A stretch of 64,000 nucleotides of DNA from Dugong dugon. Lineage: Eukaryota > Chordata > Mammalia > Sirenia > Dugongidae. Shown in pieces: positions 22,687 to 32,279 of the stretch. Within the stretch, counting starts at the first letter, position 1. Every line of letters starts with the position of its first letter. The notes beneath the pieces are model-generated. The model ran no database searches. It was not told the origin of the DNA and was given only the letters and a program-made list of their open reading frames with translations. The stretch lies in contig CM057469.1 in the NCBI GenBank assembly GCA_030035585.1, forward strand, positions 61,831,501-61,895,500, read 5' to 3'. A program made the position numbers and the translations under genes.

Positions 22687-24250
22687 GTAATGAGGAAGTA
22701 AAACTGTCTGTGTTTGTGGATAATATGATATTACACACAGAAAACCCAAAAGACTCCTGAGAAAACTACTGAAACTAATAGAAAGATTCAGCAGAGTAGC
22801 AGGTTATAAGATAAATGTACAAAAATCACTTGCATTCCTATATACCCATAAAGAGAACAATGAAAAGGATATCAGGAAAGCAATACCACGTATAATAGCC
22901 CCTAAGAAAATAAAACACTTAGGACTAAATCTAACCAGGGATGTAAAAGACCTATACAAAGTAAACTACAAAACACTACTGCAAGAAACCCAAAGAGTTC
23001 TACATAAATGGAAAAACATACCATGCTCATGGATAGGTAGACTCAGCATTGTGAAAATGTCAATTCTACCCAAAGCAATTTGTAAATGCAATGCAATCCT
23101 GAACCAGATACCAACAGCATTTTTTAAAGAAAAGGAAAAACTAATCATTAACTTTATATGGAAAGGGAAGAGGCCCCAGATAAGTAAAGCACTACTGAAG
23201 AAGAATAAAGTAGGAGGACTCACACTACCTGACCTCAGAACCTACTATACAGCTATGGTAGTCAAAACACCATGGTACTGGTACAGTGACAGTTACATTG
23301 ACCAATGGAATGGAATTGAGAACCCAGATGTAAATCCATCCATCTGTGGTCACCTGATCTTCGACAAGGGCCCAAAATCCAACAAATGGGAAAAGATAGT
23401 CTTTTTAACAAATGGTGCTTGCAAAATTGGATGTCCATGTGCAAAAAAATGAAACAGAACCCATACTTCACAGTATACAGAAAAATTAAATCAAAATGGA
23501 TCAAAGACCTAAATATAAAGCCAAAAACTTTAAAGACCATAGATGAAAAAATAGGATCAACGCTAGAGGCCCTAATACAAGGCATTATCAGCATACAAAC
23601 CATAACTAACAACACACAAACTCCAGAAGATAAGCTAGATAACTGGGATCTTCTAAAAATTAAACACTTAAGCTCATCAAAAGCCTTCACCAGAAGAGTA
23701 AAAAGAGAACCTACAGACACCTGGGAAAGAATTTTTGACTATGACAAATCCAACAAAGGTCTAATCTCTAAAATCTACAGAAAAATCATACTCCTCTAAA
23801 ACAAAAAGACAAATAATTCAGTTAAAAAATGTGCAAAGGATATGAACAGACACTTCACCAAAGAAGACGTTCAAGTAGCTAACAAAAAAAAAAAAAAAAA
23901 AAAAAGACCAGACTTACTGGTCTGACAGAGACTGGAGAAACCCCGAGAGTATGGCCTCTGGACACCCTTTTAGCTTAGTAATGAAGTCACTCCCCAGGTT
24001 CACCCTTCAGCCAAAGACTAAATAGGCCCATAAAACAAAACAAGACTAAATGGGCACACCAGCCCAGGGACAAGGGTGAGAAGGCAGGAGAAGACAGGAA
24101 AGCTGGTAATAGGGAACTCAAGACTGAGAAGGGGAGGGTGTTGACATGTTGTGAGTTGGCAACCAATGTCACAAAACAGTACATGTCCTAATTAATGAGA
24201 AGCTGGTTTGTTCTGTAAACCTTCATCTAAAGTACGATGAAAAAAAAAAA

Positions 24251-24266
24251 AAGAATGAAATCCTTG
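24251..24266 (+). repeat. L1 target-site duplication, right
   Basis: Identical to 14940-14955 and directly after the L1 poly(A). Confidence 0.95.
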
Positions 24267-24400
24267 AGAACCTCAATTTCTTTGCCATTTATCATGATGT
24301 TGTTTATTGCTCCAGGCATAAGGATTTTCACTTTCTTTATGATCAGGTGTAATCCATACTGAAGGCTGTGGCCTTTTACATTCATCATAACAAAAGATGA
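24251..24400 (-). mobile_element. RTE-clade LINE fragment, antisense (right of L1 insertion)
   Basis: CCTTGAGAACCTCAATTTCTTTGCC and CTCCAGGCATAAGG continue the antisense RTE text broken at 14955. Confidence 0.8.
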
Positions 24401-26536
24401 AATAGCCCCAAAAATAAGTAGAATAAAGGAAGAGGAGCCAGAAAAAAAATTAAATAAAAGTAATGTCTGAGAAGGAGGAGGAGCATGAGAACATAAATAT
24501 ACAAGCTGCTAGAGAACTTGAAGAAATCAGTGATCCACAGTTTCAAAACATTACAGAGAAAATTATCTCTTCAGTTCAACAAATAGCTAAGAAGTCCATA
24601 TTACATACCAACCAATGTAATATTGTCAATATAAAGAATTATTGAATTTGGAAACTGGAGAATATTTGAGGCTTTTGTCAGAGTAGTGACAGCACATGGA
24701 AGCCAGATAGCAATGGGTTGAAGAATAAATGGGAGGAAAGAAAGTGGAGATAGCAGTCGTAAAATGGTGTTTTGAGGACCTGGTTTGTGAAAGCATGGAA
24801 GAATGTAGCACATAAGCAAAACTGGAACAAAAGCTTGGGAGAAAGAGTTTAAAATAGGACAAGCTTGCATGTCCATATGAGACAGAGTGACTGACAATAT
24901 AAGAGAGAAGAAAGGAATGAACAATGGTTTAAGATCAATGGGAAAACAAAAGGTCTGAAGATGAGAAGCCACCTGAATTTGAAACAAACACCTTATTATC
25001 TGCGACTTAAAAGGCTTAAGTATGAAATAGATTCAACTAAAGTTGAAGGAATTTTGAAAACAAATGGAGGGAAATCACAATTGGTAGTCTCAATTTGTTT
25101 TCTGTGAACACAAGGACTTATTATCTGTTGATGAAGGAGCAACTGGGTTAGGTTGCTTGAGGAAAGTGAGGAGAGTATGGGACAGTTCCTTTGGGGGAAA
25201 AAAAGGAAGTAAATTAGGGACATATAAATGGGTTTCAGGCAATGCTGAGTTTCTACCACAGGTTTTTAGCTAAAATTACAACATGGCAGCAATAGAGATG
25301 GTTGTGTGGCTTTTCTACAACAATACCTAAAAGGAATGAATGATACTTTATTAGAAACGGGAGCTTGAAAAGTTTATCCATTGCTGAGATTTAGCAGAGA
25401 TGATGGATAGGAAGGAGAAGGAGCTTTATCAACTGAGATAGACTCGGTGAGACTATAGCTCACTAATTTAAACTGATTGTCCCTTTTTTTGGTAAATAAA
25501 GTTTGATTGGAATACAGCCATAGCCATTTTTTTTATGTCTTCTTTTGTGCTATAATGGCACAGCTGAGGGGTTGTGACTGAGAACTTCTATCTGGTGCTT
25601 TACAAAAAAAAGGTTTTCCAACCCCTGGACTAAGTTGTTCTGTTATAGTTAAGGGAAATGGATCTCCAAATCACAGTAAGAAAGATATATCTCCAAGTCT
25701 CAGTAGCCTAATAAAGTGCATTTCCTGTTCGTGCTTCGTTTCCAATGTAGGACAGAAGGGGACTCTGTTCATCATGTTAATTCAAGACTCAGGTGATAGA
25801 AATATCATCTCTCAATGTGCATCCTTAATCACTGTAGCAATGGGCAAGGGAACATGGAAATTCACACAATGGCTTTTAAAACTTTATCCTTAAAGTGAAG
25901 CACGTTACTTCCACATTCATTTCATTACCCTATACAAGTCATTCGGCGATGTCTACATCTAAAGGGCAAGGATAACCTATATAACCATGTATCTGGAAGG
26001 AAGAGAACCAGAATACTTGTAAATAGTCCTTTTGACAACTATAGCAGCCAAGAAAGTGAAAAAAGTGGAAGGAATATTTGAAGTGATATATGAGATCATT
26101 GCCAGATATGGAATGTCATGAAGTGTGTGATGGCTTTGGAGAAATGGAAAGAATCATGAGTCCAAGGGGCACACATACATCAGTTAACAAATATAATAGA
26201 TGGATATATGAGTCATATAGCAGGAAGGATATGAGGCTGTGCTCATTTTTATGTTATATTTTTTATTGCCAGATTTCACTGGTTTCTGAAATGAAAAATG
26301 TCTGTCTTCTCATGAAGATAGATTAAGAGATTTAAGGATTTGAAAACTTAATGTTACAGCATATATTTTTTCACCTACTTTTCCCCAATTTATGTGTAAA
26401 ATTTTACATTAGCAAACTTTATCATGATAGATTATCTACTGATTTTAAAGCTCCTTTGAAAAAAATTGGAATGTCATTTATTGATTTGCTACTCGAAAGG
26501 AACCCTAATGGAGAGACTATTTTTCTTTCTATTCAG
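24401..26536. other. Gene A intron upstream of SCR18-like exon
   Basis: Mostly unique AT-rich sequence. No further sushi exon could be found here. It ends with TTTTTCTTTCTATTCAG, a good pyrimidine tract and acceptor. Confidence 0.6.
25485..25640 (+). mobile_element. hAT-type DNA transposon fragment (MER-like)
   Basis: GGTAAATAAAGTTTGATTGGAATACAGCC ... GTGCTATAATGGCACAGCTGAG ... TTTCCAACCCCTGG resembles the widespread mammalian nonautonomous hAT remnants with this terminal text. Family not resolved. Confidence 0.55.
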
Positions 26537-26713
26537 ATATTTCCTGTGGGAATCCACCCGAAGTGGAAAATGCTAATATTATCTCAAAACAGATGATTAG
26601 GTATCCACCTGGAGGGAGAGTCCGTTATAAATGTAACAAAGCTTATTCCCTGTATGGAGAGGTAGAAGTGATGTGTCTGAGTGGAACCTGGACAAAAGCA
26701 CCTGAGTGCAAAG
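26537..26713 (+). CDS. CFHR: Gene A exon: SCR18-like sushi domain
   Basis: A 177-bp exon (59 codons) with phase 1 at both ends (AG at 26535-26536; exon ends G, GT at 26714-26715). It encodes one complete sushi/CCP domain: Cys I in ISCGNPP, Cys II in RVRYKC, Cys III in VEVMC, the conserved Trp in SGTWTK and Cys IV in APEC. The segments NPPEVENA, RVRYKC and EVMCLSG are close to factor H SCR18 and CFHR1 SCR3. In that family this domain links the N-terminal SCR1-2 to the C-terminal surface-binding pair. No stop, no lost cysteine, good splice sites. Read in the frame left by the damaged SCR2 exon it hits TGA at 26594-26596, so this domain is translated correctly only if SCR2 is skipped or a product lacks it. 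Confidence 0.92.
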
Positions 26714-27209
26714 GTAGAATATCTTATTTCCTAAACATTTGTAGAGAGATGGTAGGAATAACATACGTTGATATAAACATATAGTAAAGTAGTGCTTGTG
26801 GAATATCTTCGTTCAAAATTATAATGCTTAAAATCTAATTCTTTTTTGTGAACTGAGCCAGGTAATATGATTTATTTGTGTACGAAAGATTTGACCATAT
26901 TAAAGGAATAGTTGGAATCTTGAAAATTTGTTATTTTCATCAGGAAGACGTGACTCATTTCCTGAAGAATGAATGTATAAGAGATACTTTACCTAAGTTT
27001 GACAGCTCTATGAGAAGTGGAATAGACATCTGGAGAGTAATCATAGAATGTGATACAAATTTAGACATCTTCAACAGGTAGATTATAATTAAAAGTGTGT
27101 GACCAACTGAGCTCATCTAGGTAATTACTGTTTCTAGAAAGAGAAGTCTGAACACTTAGCCATGGTTATGCCAACAGTTCAGAGTTTGTGAAACAAGAAG
27201 AGCCAGTAA
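26714..27209 (+). other. Gene A intron
   Basis: Starts GTAGAATATC, a weaker donor than the GTAAGT/GTGAGT of the other exons. No gene seen. Confidence 0.55.
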
Positions 27210-30200
27210 AGGAGATTTTTTTTCTTTAAATATTTGCCTGGTGTATTTTTTTCCATACTTTTGCTTGAACCTATCAGGGTTTTCAGGTTTGAAGTGAGTT
27301 TTTGTAGACGGCATATAGTTGGATCTTGTTCTTATTTACCCAGTTATTCTTGGTCTTTTAACTGGTATATGTGGACCATTTGCATTTAAACTAATTATTG
27401 ATGTGTTAGGGCTTATGTCTGCTTTTGATTGTCTGTTTTGTGTTTGGTTCCTCTGTTTCTCATTCCTTTTTCCATGTTCTTGCCTTCCTTGTAGGTTTCT
27501 TGAATATTTTTAAAAAGTTTTTCTTTTTGGTTTATTTGTATTGCCTTTTATCATATCTCTTTGTATAATTGTTTTATCTAGTGGTTGGGCTCTGCAATAC
27601 AATATGCATATGTAACTTACATCTACTTGTATTGCTATTTCACTACTTCAAGTAAAGCGTGTAAACTTACTTTCATTTTACCCGGTTAGTCCATTTACCC
27701 TCACTACATTTTTTTAAATTGTTCTTTAGGTGGAAGTTTAAAGCGCAAGTTAGTTTCTCACAGAAAATTTTTTACACACATTATTATGTGACCCTAGCTG
27801 CTATCCCTATAATGTGACCACACATGCCTCCTTTCCACCCTGGATTTCCTGTATCCATTCAACCAGCTCCTATCCTTTTCTGCCTTCTCATCTCGCCTCC
27901 GGACAGGAGCTGCCCACTTAGTCTCCTGTATCTCCTTGAACTAAGAAGCACACTCTTCTCAAGTATCATTTTATGTCTTATAGTCCAGTCTATTCTATGT
28001 CTGAAGAGTTGGCTTTTGGAATGGTTTTAGTTCTGCATTAACAGAGTCCAGGGGCCATGTCTTCTGAGGTTCCTCCAGTCTCGGCCAGACCATTAAGTCT
28101 GGTCTTTTTACCAGAATTTGAGTTCTGCACCCCTCTTTTCTCGTGCTCTCTGTTGTGTTCCCTGTCAAGGCAGTCATTGTTGGTAGCGGGGCACCATCTA
28201 GTTCTTCTTTTCTCAGGCTGATGGAGTCTCTGGTTAATGTGGCCCCTTTTATCTCTTGGGCTAATATTTTCCTTGTATCTTTGGTGTTCTACTTTGCTCC
28301 AGGTCAGTTGGGACCAACTGATGCATCTTAGATGGCAGCTCGCTAGCTTTTAAGATCCCAGACAGCACTCACCAAAGTGGGATGCAGAATATTTTCTAAA
28401 TAAACTTTGTTATGTCAGTTGACCTATATGTCCCCTGAAAGCATGGTCCTCAGACCACCGCCCCTGCTACACTGTCTGTCGAAGTGTTTGGTAGTGTTCA
28501 GGACACTTCTTACCTTTTGGTTTAGTCCATTTGTGCTGACTTCCGCTGTAGTGTGTGTTGTCCTTCCCTTCACCTACGATAATTCTTGTCTAGTATCTAG
28601 TTATTAAATATCCCTCCTCCTCCCTCCCCACCCTCATAAGCATCAAAGAGTGTTTTCTTTTCTGTTTAAACATTTTCTTGAGTTCTTGTAATTGTTGTCT
28701 CATACAATATTTGTTGTTTTGTGACTAATTTCACTCAGTATAATGCCTTACAGATTCATCCATGTTATGAGATGTTCTGCAGATTCATCATTGTTCTTTA
28801 TCATTGCATAGTATTCCTTTGTGTACCCTCACCACATTTTAAATAAAAAAGTCATAAGTACTTCCTCTACATACACTGAGCACCACATGAGATGATATAA
28901 TTTTGTTTCAACAGTCAAAGAAATGGAACAAACTCATGAGGAGAAAGATAGGGTATTATATTTACACCTATTATTTTTAATCTACTCCATTTTTCTTTCT
29001 TCCTTCCTGAAGTCTCAGTTCTTCTGTTACGTTTTTCTTTCTATTTGAAGAAATTAATTCATCTGTTCTTTAAGGATGGGTCTGCTGGAGACAAATCTCT
29101 TAGTTCTCTTTTGTCTGCGAATGTCTTTGTTTCTTCTTTGTTCCCAAGGATGGTGTTACTGCTTATAGAACTTGCAATAGACAGCTTCTTTCTTTCAGAG
29201 GTTGAAAAATCTTGTATCACTTCCTTCTGACCTCCATTGATTTCAGATGAAATAACCCACTGTCATTTGAATCCTTGTTGCCTTATAGGTAATGCATAAT
29301 GTCATTCTAGCTGCTTTCAAGGTTATTTTTTTTAACTTTACTTTTCAGCTATTTGATTATGATATGTCTTGATACAGATTTCTCTGAGTTTATCTTGTTT
29401 GAAGTTCATTCACTTTCTTGAATAGGCAGGTTTATGCTTTATGCCCAATTTGGGAAATTGTCATCCATTTTATTTTTAATATTTTTATCCTTCTACACAT
29501 TCTTTCTTCTCTTTTTTAAGGGACTCCAAATTTTTCTCTTTTCCCACAGAAACCTGAAACTGTTTACTGTTGTTTGTTTCTTTCTTTTCTCTCTATTTGT
29601 AGATTGGTTAATATTTATTATTTTATAATCAAGTTTTGGATTCACTGTTCTGTTATCTCCAATCAATTACTGAGCTCACTAAATGAATTTTTCAGAATAT
29701 CTGTTAGTATGTTTCTTCATTAAATAGTCCCCATTGGATTTTAAAAATCGTCAAATAATTTCAGTCTGAGTCATCTCAGTGTTAGCATCTGTTGATTGTC
29801 TTTTCTCTTTGAGATTTTCCTCATTCTTGATATTATGAGTGATTTTCGGTTGTATCCTGTACATTTTGTGTGTTCTGTTTTGAAACTCTGAATTTTATTT
29901 AAATCTGATATTTTAACAGACCTCCATTCCTGCTATGCAGGGTGCAAACCAGGCTTTCCCCATGACCTCGCTGACACCATGGAAGGGGGACAGGTGCCTT
30001 GTTACCTTACCATGTGAGTGGAAGTCTATGCCACTCACTCAGCCCTGATGATCATGGGAGAGGGGAAGATAGTCTTTATTTCTTCTATGGTGATTTGCTA
30101 CAGTAGGTTGAGTATTGTTAAAAAGATTTCTCTCTTGCTAGGCTGCTCCTTTCCAGAGCCTTCGGTTAAGAGAAACAGACTCTTCTCGGAACTACTTTGT

Positions 30201-30345
30201 CTGAACTGGATATCGATTCTGGGTTGCAGGCTTCCCCACTGCCCAGTTGACAATGTACAGGAGACAAAAAGCAAACCCACGTAACTCACTGTCATATGGT
30301 TCCTTGAGCCCCAAGGTCCATTCCTTCTCTTCATCTTTCAGGGTG
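27210..30345 (-). mobile_element. Old L1 (L1M-type), antisense, interrupted
   Basis: 27210-27714 reads as ORF2 antisense (GTTTTTGTAGACGGCATATAG) and 28857-30000 as the upstream ORF2/ORF1 part (GGGTCTGCTGGAGACAAATC, CTTTGTTTCTTC). Heavily mutated. A younger L1 is inserted at 27715-28856. The limit beyond 30000 is uncertain. Confidence 0.65.
27715..28856 (-). mobile_element. Younger afrotherian L1, 5'-truncated, antisense
   Basis: Antisense 3'UTR text (CCTCCTTTCCACCCTGGATTTCC, ACCAGCTCCTATCC) shared with 60648-61400, running into ORF2 end text (TATCATTGCATAGTATTCC). 5'-truncated, and inserted in the older L1. Confidence 0.82.
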
Positions 30346-30789
30346 TTCTTACTTTGGTTTATATAATATGTCAAAGATTTTTAATTATACTTAGCAGAAG
30401 TACAAATACACCTTTTTATTCTTTGAATTTTTGCAAGAAATTGATATTTCTTTTGTAATAAAAAAATGACTAGAGACCCAATAAACACTACAGTATATTA
30501 TATAATGAAAGGAAAACTTACTTTTTAATCTAGCTATGAATTTTTCAGAATATTTTCATGAAGAAAACATTGATCCTGTAATGCTGCAAAGCAGACATCT
30601 TTATTAGTAGTGTTTTAGTGTTGTTTTAAGGCAGGATAAAAGGAAGAACTGAAAAATTTTGTAGCTCTCAATTTATATGATTAGAATTTATTCAGTGAAT
30701 CATTTCTGTCCTCAGAAATTCTCCATAGTATTCTTCATTGTATTTGCCTCATTTTAATCTGTTTATTGATCTTATATCTCAATAAATCT

Positions 30790-30809
30790 TATTATATATA
30801 TATATTTAG
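30790..30809 (+). promoter_or_regulatory. TA-rich tract at SCR19 3' splice site
   Basis: The 3' end of the intron is TTATTATATATATATATTTAG, so the usual pyrimidine tract is replaced by alternating TA. The AG at 30808-30809 is retained. Confidence 0.7.
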
Positions 30810-30992
30810 ATTCTGAAGGAAGATGTGGGTTCCCTCCACCTATTGAAAATGGAGACACAACTTCATTCCCATTATCTCCCTACGCTCAAGGATCAACAGT
30901 TGAGTACCAATGCCAGAACCTCTATGAACTTCAGGGTAACAAGTATATAACATGTAGAAATGGACGGTGGTCACAACCACCAAAATGCTTAG
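30810..30992 (+). CDS. CFHR: Gene A exon: SCR19-like sushi domain
   Basis: A 183-bp exon (61 codons), phase 1-1, donor GTAAGT at 30993. It encodes a complete sushi domain: Cys I in EGRCGFPPP, Cys II in VEYQC, Cys III in YITC, Trp in GRWSQ, Cys IV in [26 protein letters not shown] and TCRNGRWS are very close to factor H SCR19 and the penultimate CFHR1 domain, which contact C3d. No stop or frameshift. This is the best conserved exon of gene A. The acceptor lies in a TA repeat rather than a normal pyrimidine tract, which could weaken its use. Confidence 0.93.
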
Positions 30993-31126
30993 GTAAGTAC
31001 TTCCGTATTCTCCTGGATCCTGGGAAAATCAGAGGAATGAGCATGATGTTTTGCTGTTTCTATTTATGAACTAGTGAAGAACTATTGTGTTGAATACTTG
31101 ACTACCAAATATTAATAAAGCAAAAC

Positions 31127-31203
31127 TTGTTGCTATCAAGTCAATTTTTACTCAGTGCAACTCCATATGTTACACAGTAGAAGCGCTCCATAGCGTTTTC
31201 CAA
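31127..31203 (-). mobile_element. AfroSINE tail fragment, antisense
   Basis: TTGCTATCAAGTCAATTTTTACTCAG and AGTAGAAGCGCTCCATAGCG correspond to the tail half of an antisense AfroSINE. Confidence 0.65.
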
Positions 31204-31377
31204 TATTAATATGTGAGGGTATGACATTTTGGAAATTCTTATTGAAATAATAGGTATGAACGTTTCTTTAATGCAAAACTCTTCATATGACAATTCACAT
31301 TATGGTTCTCTGATAATTACATCTAGCTATCACATATTAAGCATAATATGTCATTTTTGCATCATTTACTAGTTTCA

Positions 31378-31577
31378 AGTTCCCTGGGTGGCACAAATGG
31401 TTTGCACTCATCTACTAACCTAAAGGTTGGCGGTTTGAGCCCACCATGCAGTGCTCTGAAAGAAAGGCCTGGCAATCTGCTACTGTAATGATTACAGCCA
31501 AGAAAACCTATGAGACAATTCTATGCTGTAACACATGCGGTTGGAATCGACTTGACAAGTCATAACTGATTTGACTG
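31378..31577 (+). mobile_element. AfroSINE, long form
   Basis: GTTCCCTGGGTGGCACAAATGG, CTAACCTAAAGGTTGGCGG, AGAAAGGCCTGGCAATCTGC, GGTTGGAATCGACTTGAC. Confidence 0.9.
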
Positions 31578-31772
31578 CAATAGATTAGGTTATTTAGATT
31601 TACCATTTTCACAATATTTAAATATACATGATGATTTTTCAGAAACAGTTTGGAAAGATTTAGAGAAAGAATTCCTAAACCATTATCTAACATTCTACTT
31701 CAAACGTTGAAAGTCTATTAAAATAATTTTTTGTGTCCTAATAATTTTTAGGTTTGTTTTTTCTACATTCAG

Positions 31773-31981
31773 ATGCATATGTAATATCAGAAGAAATGAT
31801 GGAAAGACATAACATACAGTTAAAATGGGAAAGTGACAAAAAAATTTATACCAAAACAGATGATGATGTTGAATTTACTTGTAAATGGGGATATAGACCA
31901 ACGACACCAAGAGAGACTTTTCGAGTAACATGTCGGGGAGGGAAGCTGGAGTATCCCAGTTGTGAAAACTACTTTGGTTAA
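31773..31981 (+). CDS. CFHR: Gene A terminal exon: SCR20-like sushi domain, first Cys lost
   Basis: Last exon, acceptor AG at 31771-31772 after TTTTTTCTACATTC, stop TAA at 31979-31981. It encodes the homologue of factor H SCR20, the C-terminal domain that binds C3d and host-surface sialic acid. Recognisable segments: VISEEMMERHNI, LKWESDKKIY, VEFTCKWGYR and GGKLEYPSC. Cys II, III and IV are present, but the position of Cys I (the family has PCVIS) reads DAYVIS: TAT in place of TGT. The Cys I-Cys III disulfide cannot form. The C-terminus ends ENYFG instead of the short AKR-type end I recall for human. Otherwise open. Either the domain is unstable or the gene is under relaxed constraint. Confidence 0.92.
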
Positions 31982-32279
31982 AATCCATTTATATAATCAA
32001 AATATATACATATCTTGAATTTTGTATTATTAATCTAGTTCTCACAATTTTATTTTTCTAAATGTTAAGTCATTTTTATTCATAAATTAGAATTTGCATC
32101 ATATATTAAGTGAATGATGTAATTATAATCCGAGAGTCCCGTATCTGATCCTAAAAAACACCATATTAAAACTTGGCAAACGATGATGCTATGTGTCCTG
32201 TTCCTAAAATATTCTTCACAGGAAATTAGAGGCACTCATTTTAGTGCCTGCATTGGTCTACCACTTTCCTAAATCAAGC
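31982..32279 (+). other. Gene A 3' flank / 3'UTR
   Basis: AT-rich sequence after the stop. There is no strong polyadenylation hexamer before the L1. ATTAAA occurs near 32165, and AATAAA at 32334-32339 lies in or at the edge of the L1 3' end. Confidence 0.4.

Larger units (their letters stand above)
14956..24250 (+). mobile_element. Near full-length L1 LINE, sense, with two nested insertions
   Basis: Begins GGGGCAGAGCCAACATGG at the 5' end of the 5'UTR and ends in a poly(A) at 24239-24250, with perfect 16-bp target duplications outside. 5'UTR to about 16900 with tandem monomers (15440-16590), ORF1 remnant about 16950-17600, ORF2 remnant about 18480-23870 (endonuclease-like part near 18960-19250; RT region at 20323-20627 and 22690-23870). 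Many stops and frameshifts break both ORFs. An AfroSINE (18800-18938) and a MaLR provirus (20617-22686) are nested in ORF2. An internal A-run at 23887-23905 joins ORF2 directly to the 3'UTR; compared with the L1 at 32280-40066 about 1.1 kb is missing there. Confidence 0.93.
1205..31981 (+). other. CFHR: Gene A: CFHR1/2/5-like complement factor H-related gene, 5' part outside window
   Basis: Seen: four sushi-type exons in one orientation (1205-1383 decayed, 26537-26713, 30810-30992, 31773-31981), each with AG acceptor and, except the last, GT donor. The three intact ones match the order SCR18-SCR19-SCR20 of factor H, and the decayed one is a copy of the CFHR-type SCR2. This is the CFHR1-type architecture (leader, SCR1, SCR2, then SCR18/19/20-like). 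No SCR8-SCR17-like exon lies in the 25 kb before the SCR18-like exon, which argues against this being CFH itself. Leader and SCR1 are expected left of the window. The SCR2 frameshift and a missing cysteine in the last domain make the gene either a pseudogene or a gene that skips SCR2. Confidence 0.75.

Noticed and set aside
26090-26326. Open frame before the SCR18-like exon as an extra exon
   Set aside because: No sushi Cys/Trp pattern and no convincing splice sites.
26537-31981. SCR18-20-like exons as the 3' end of CFH itself
   Set aside because: No SCR8-17-like exons occur in the 25 kb upstream and the nearest upstream sushi exon is a CFHR-type SCR2. The last domain is also more altered than expected for CFH.
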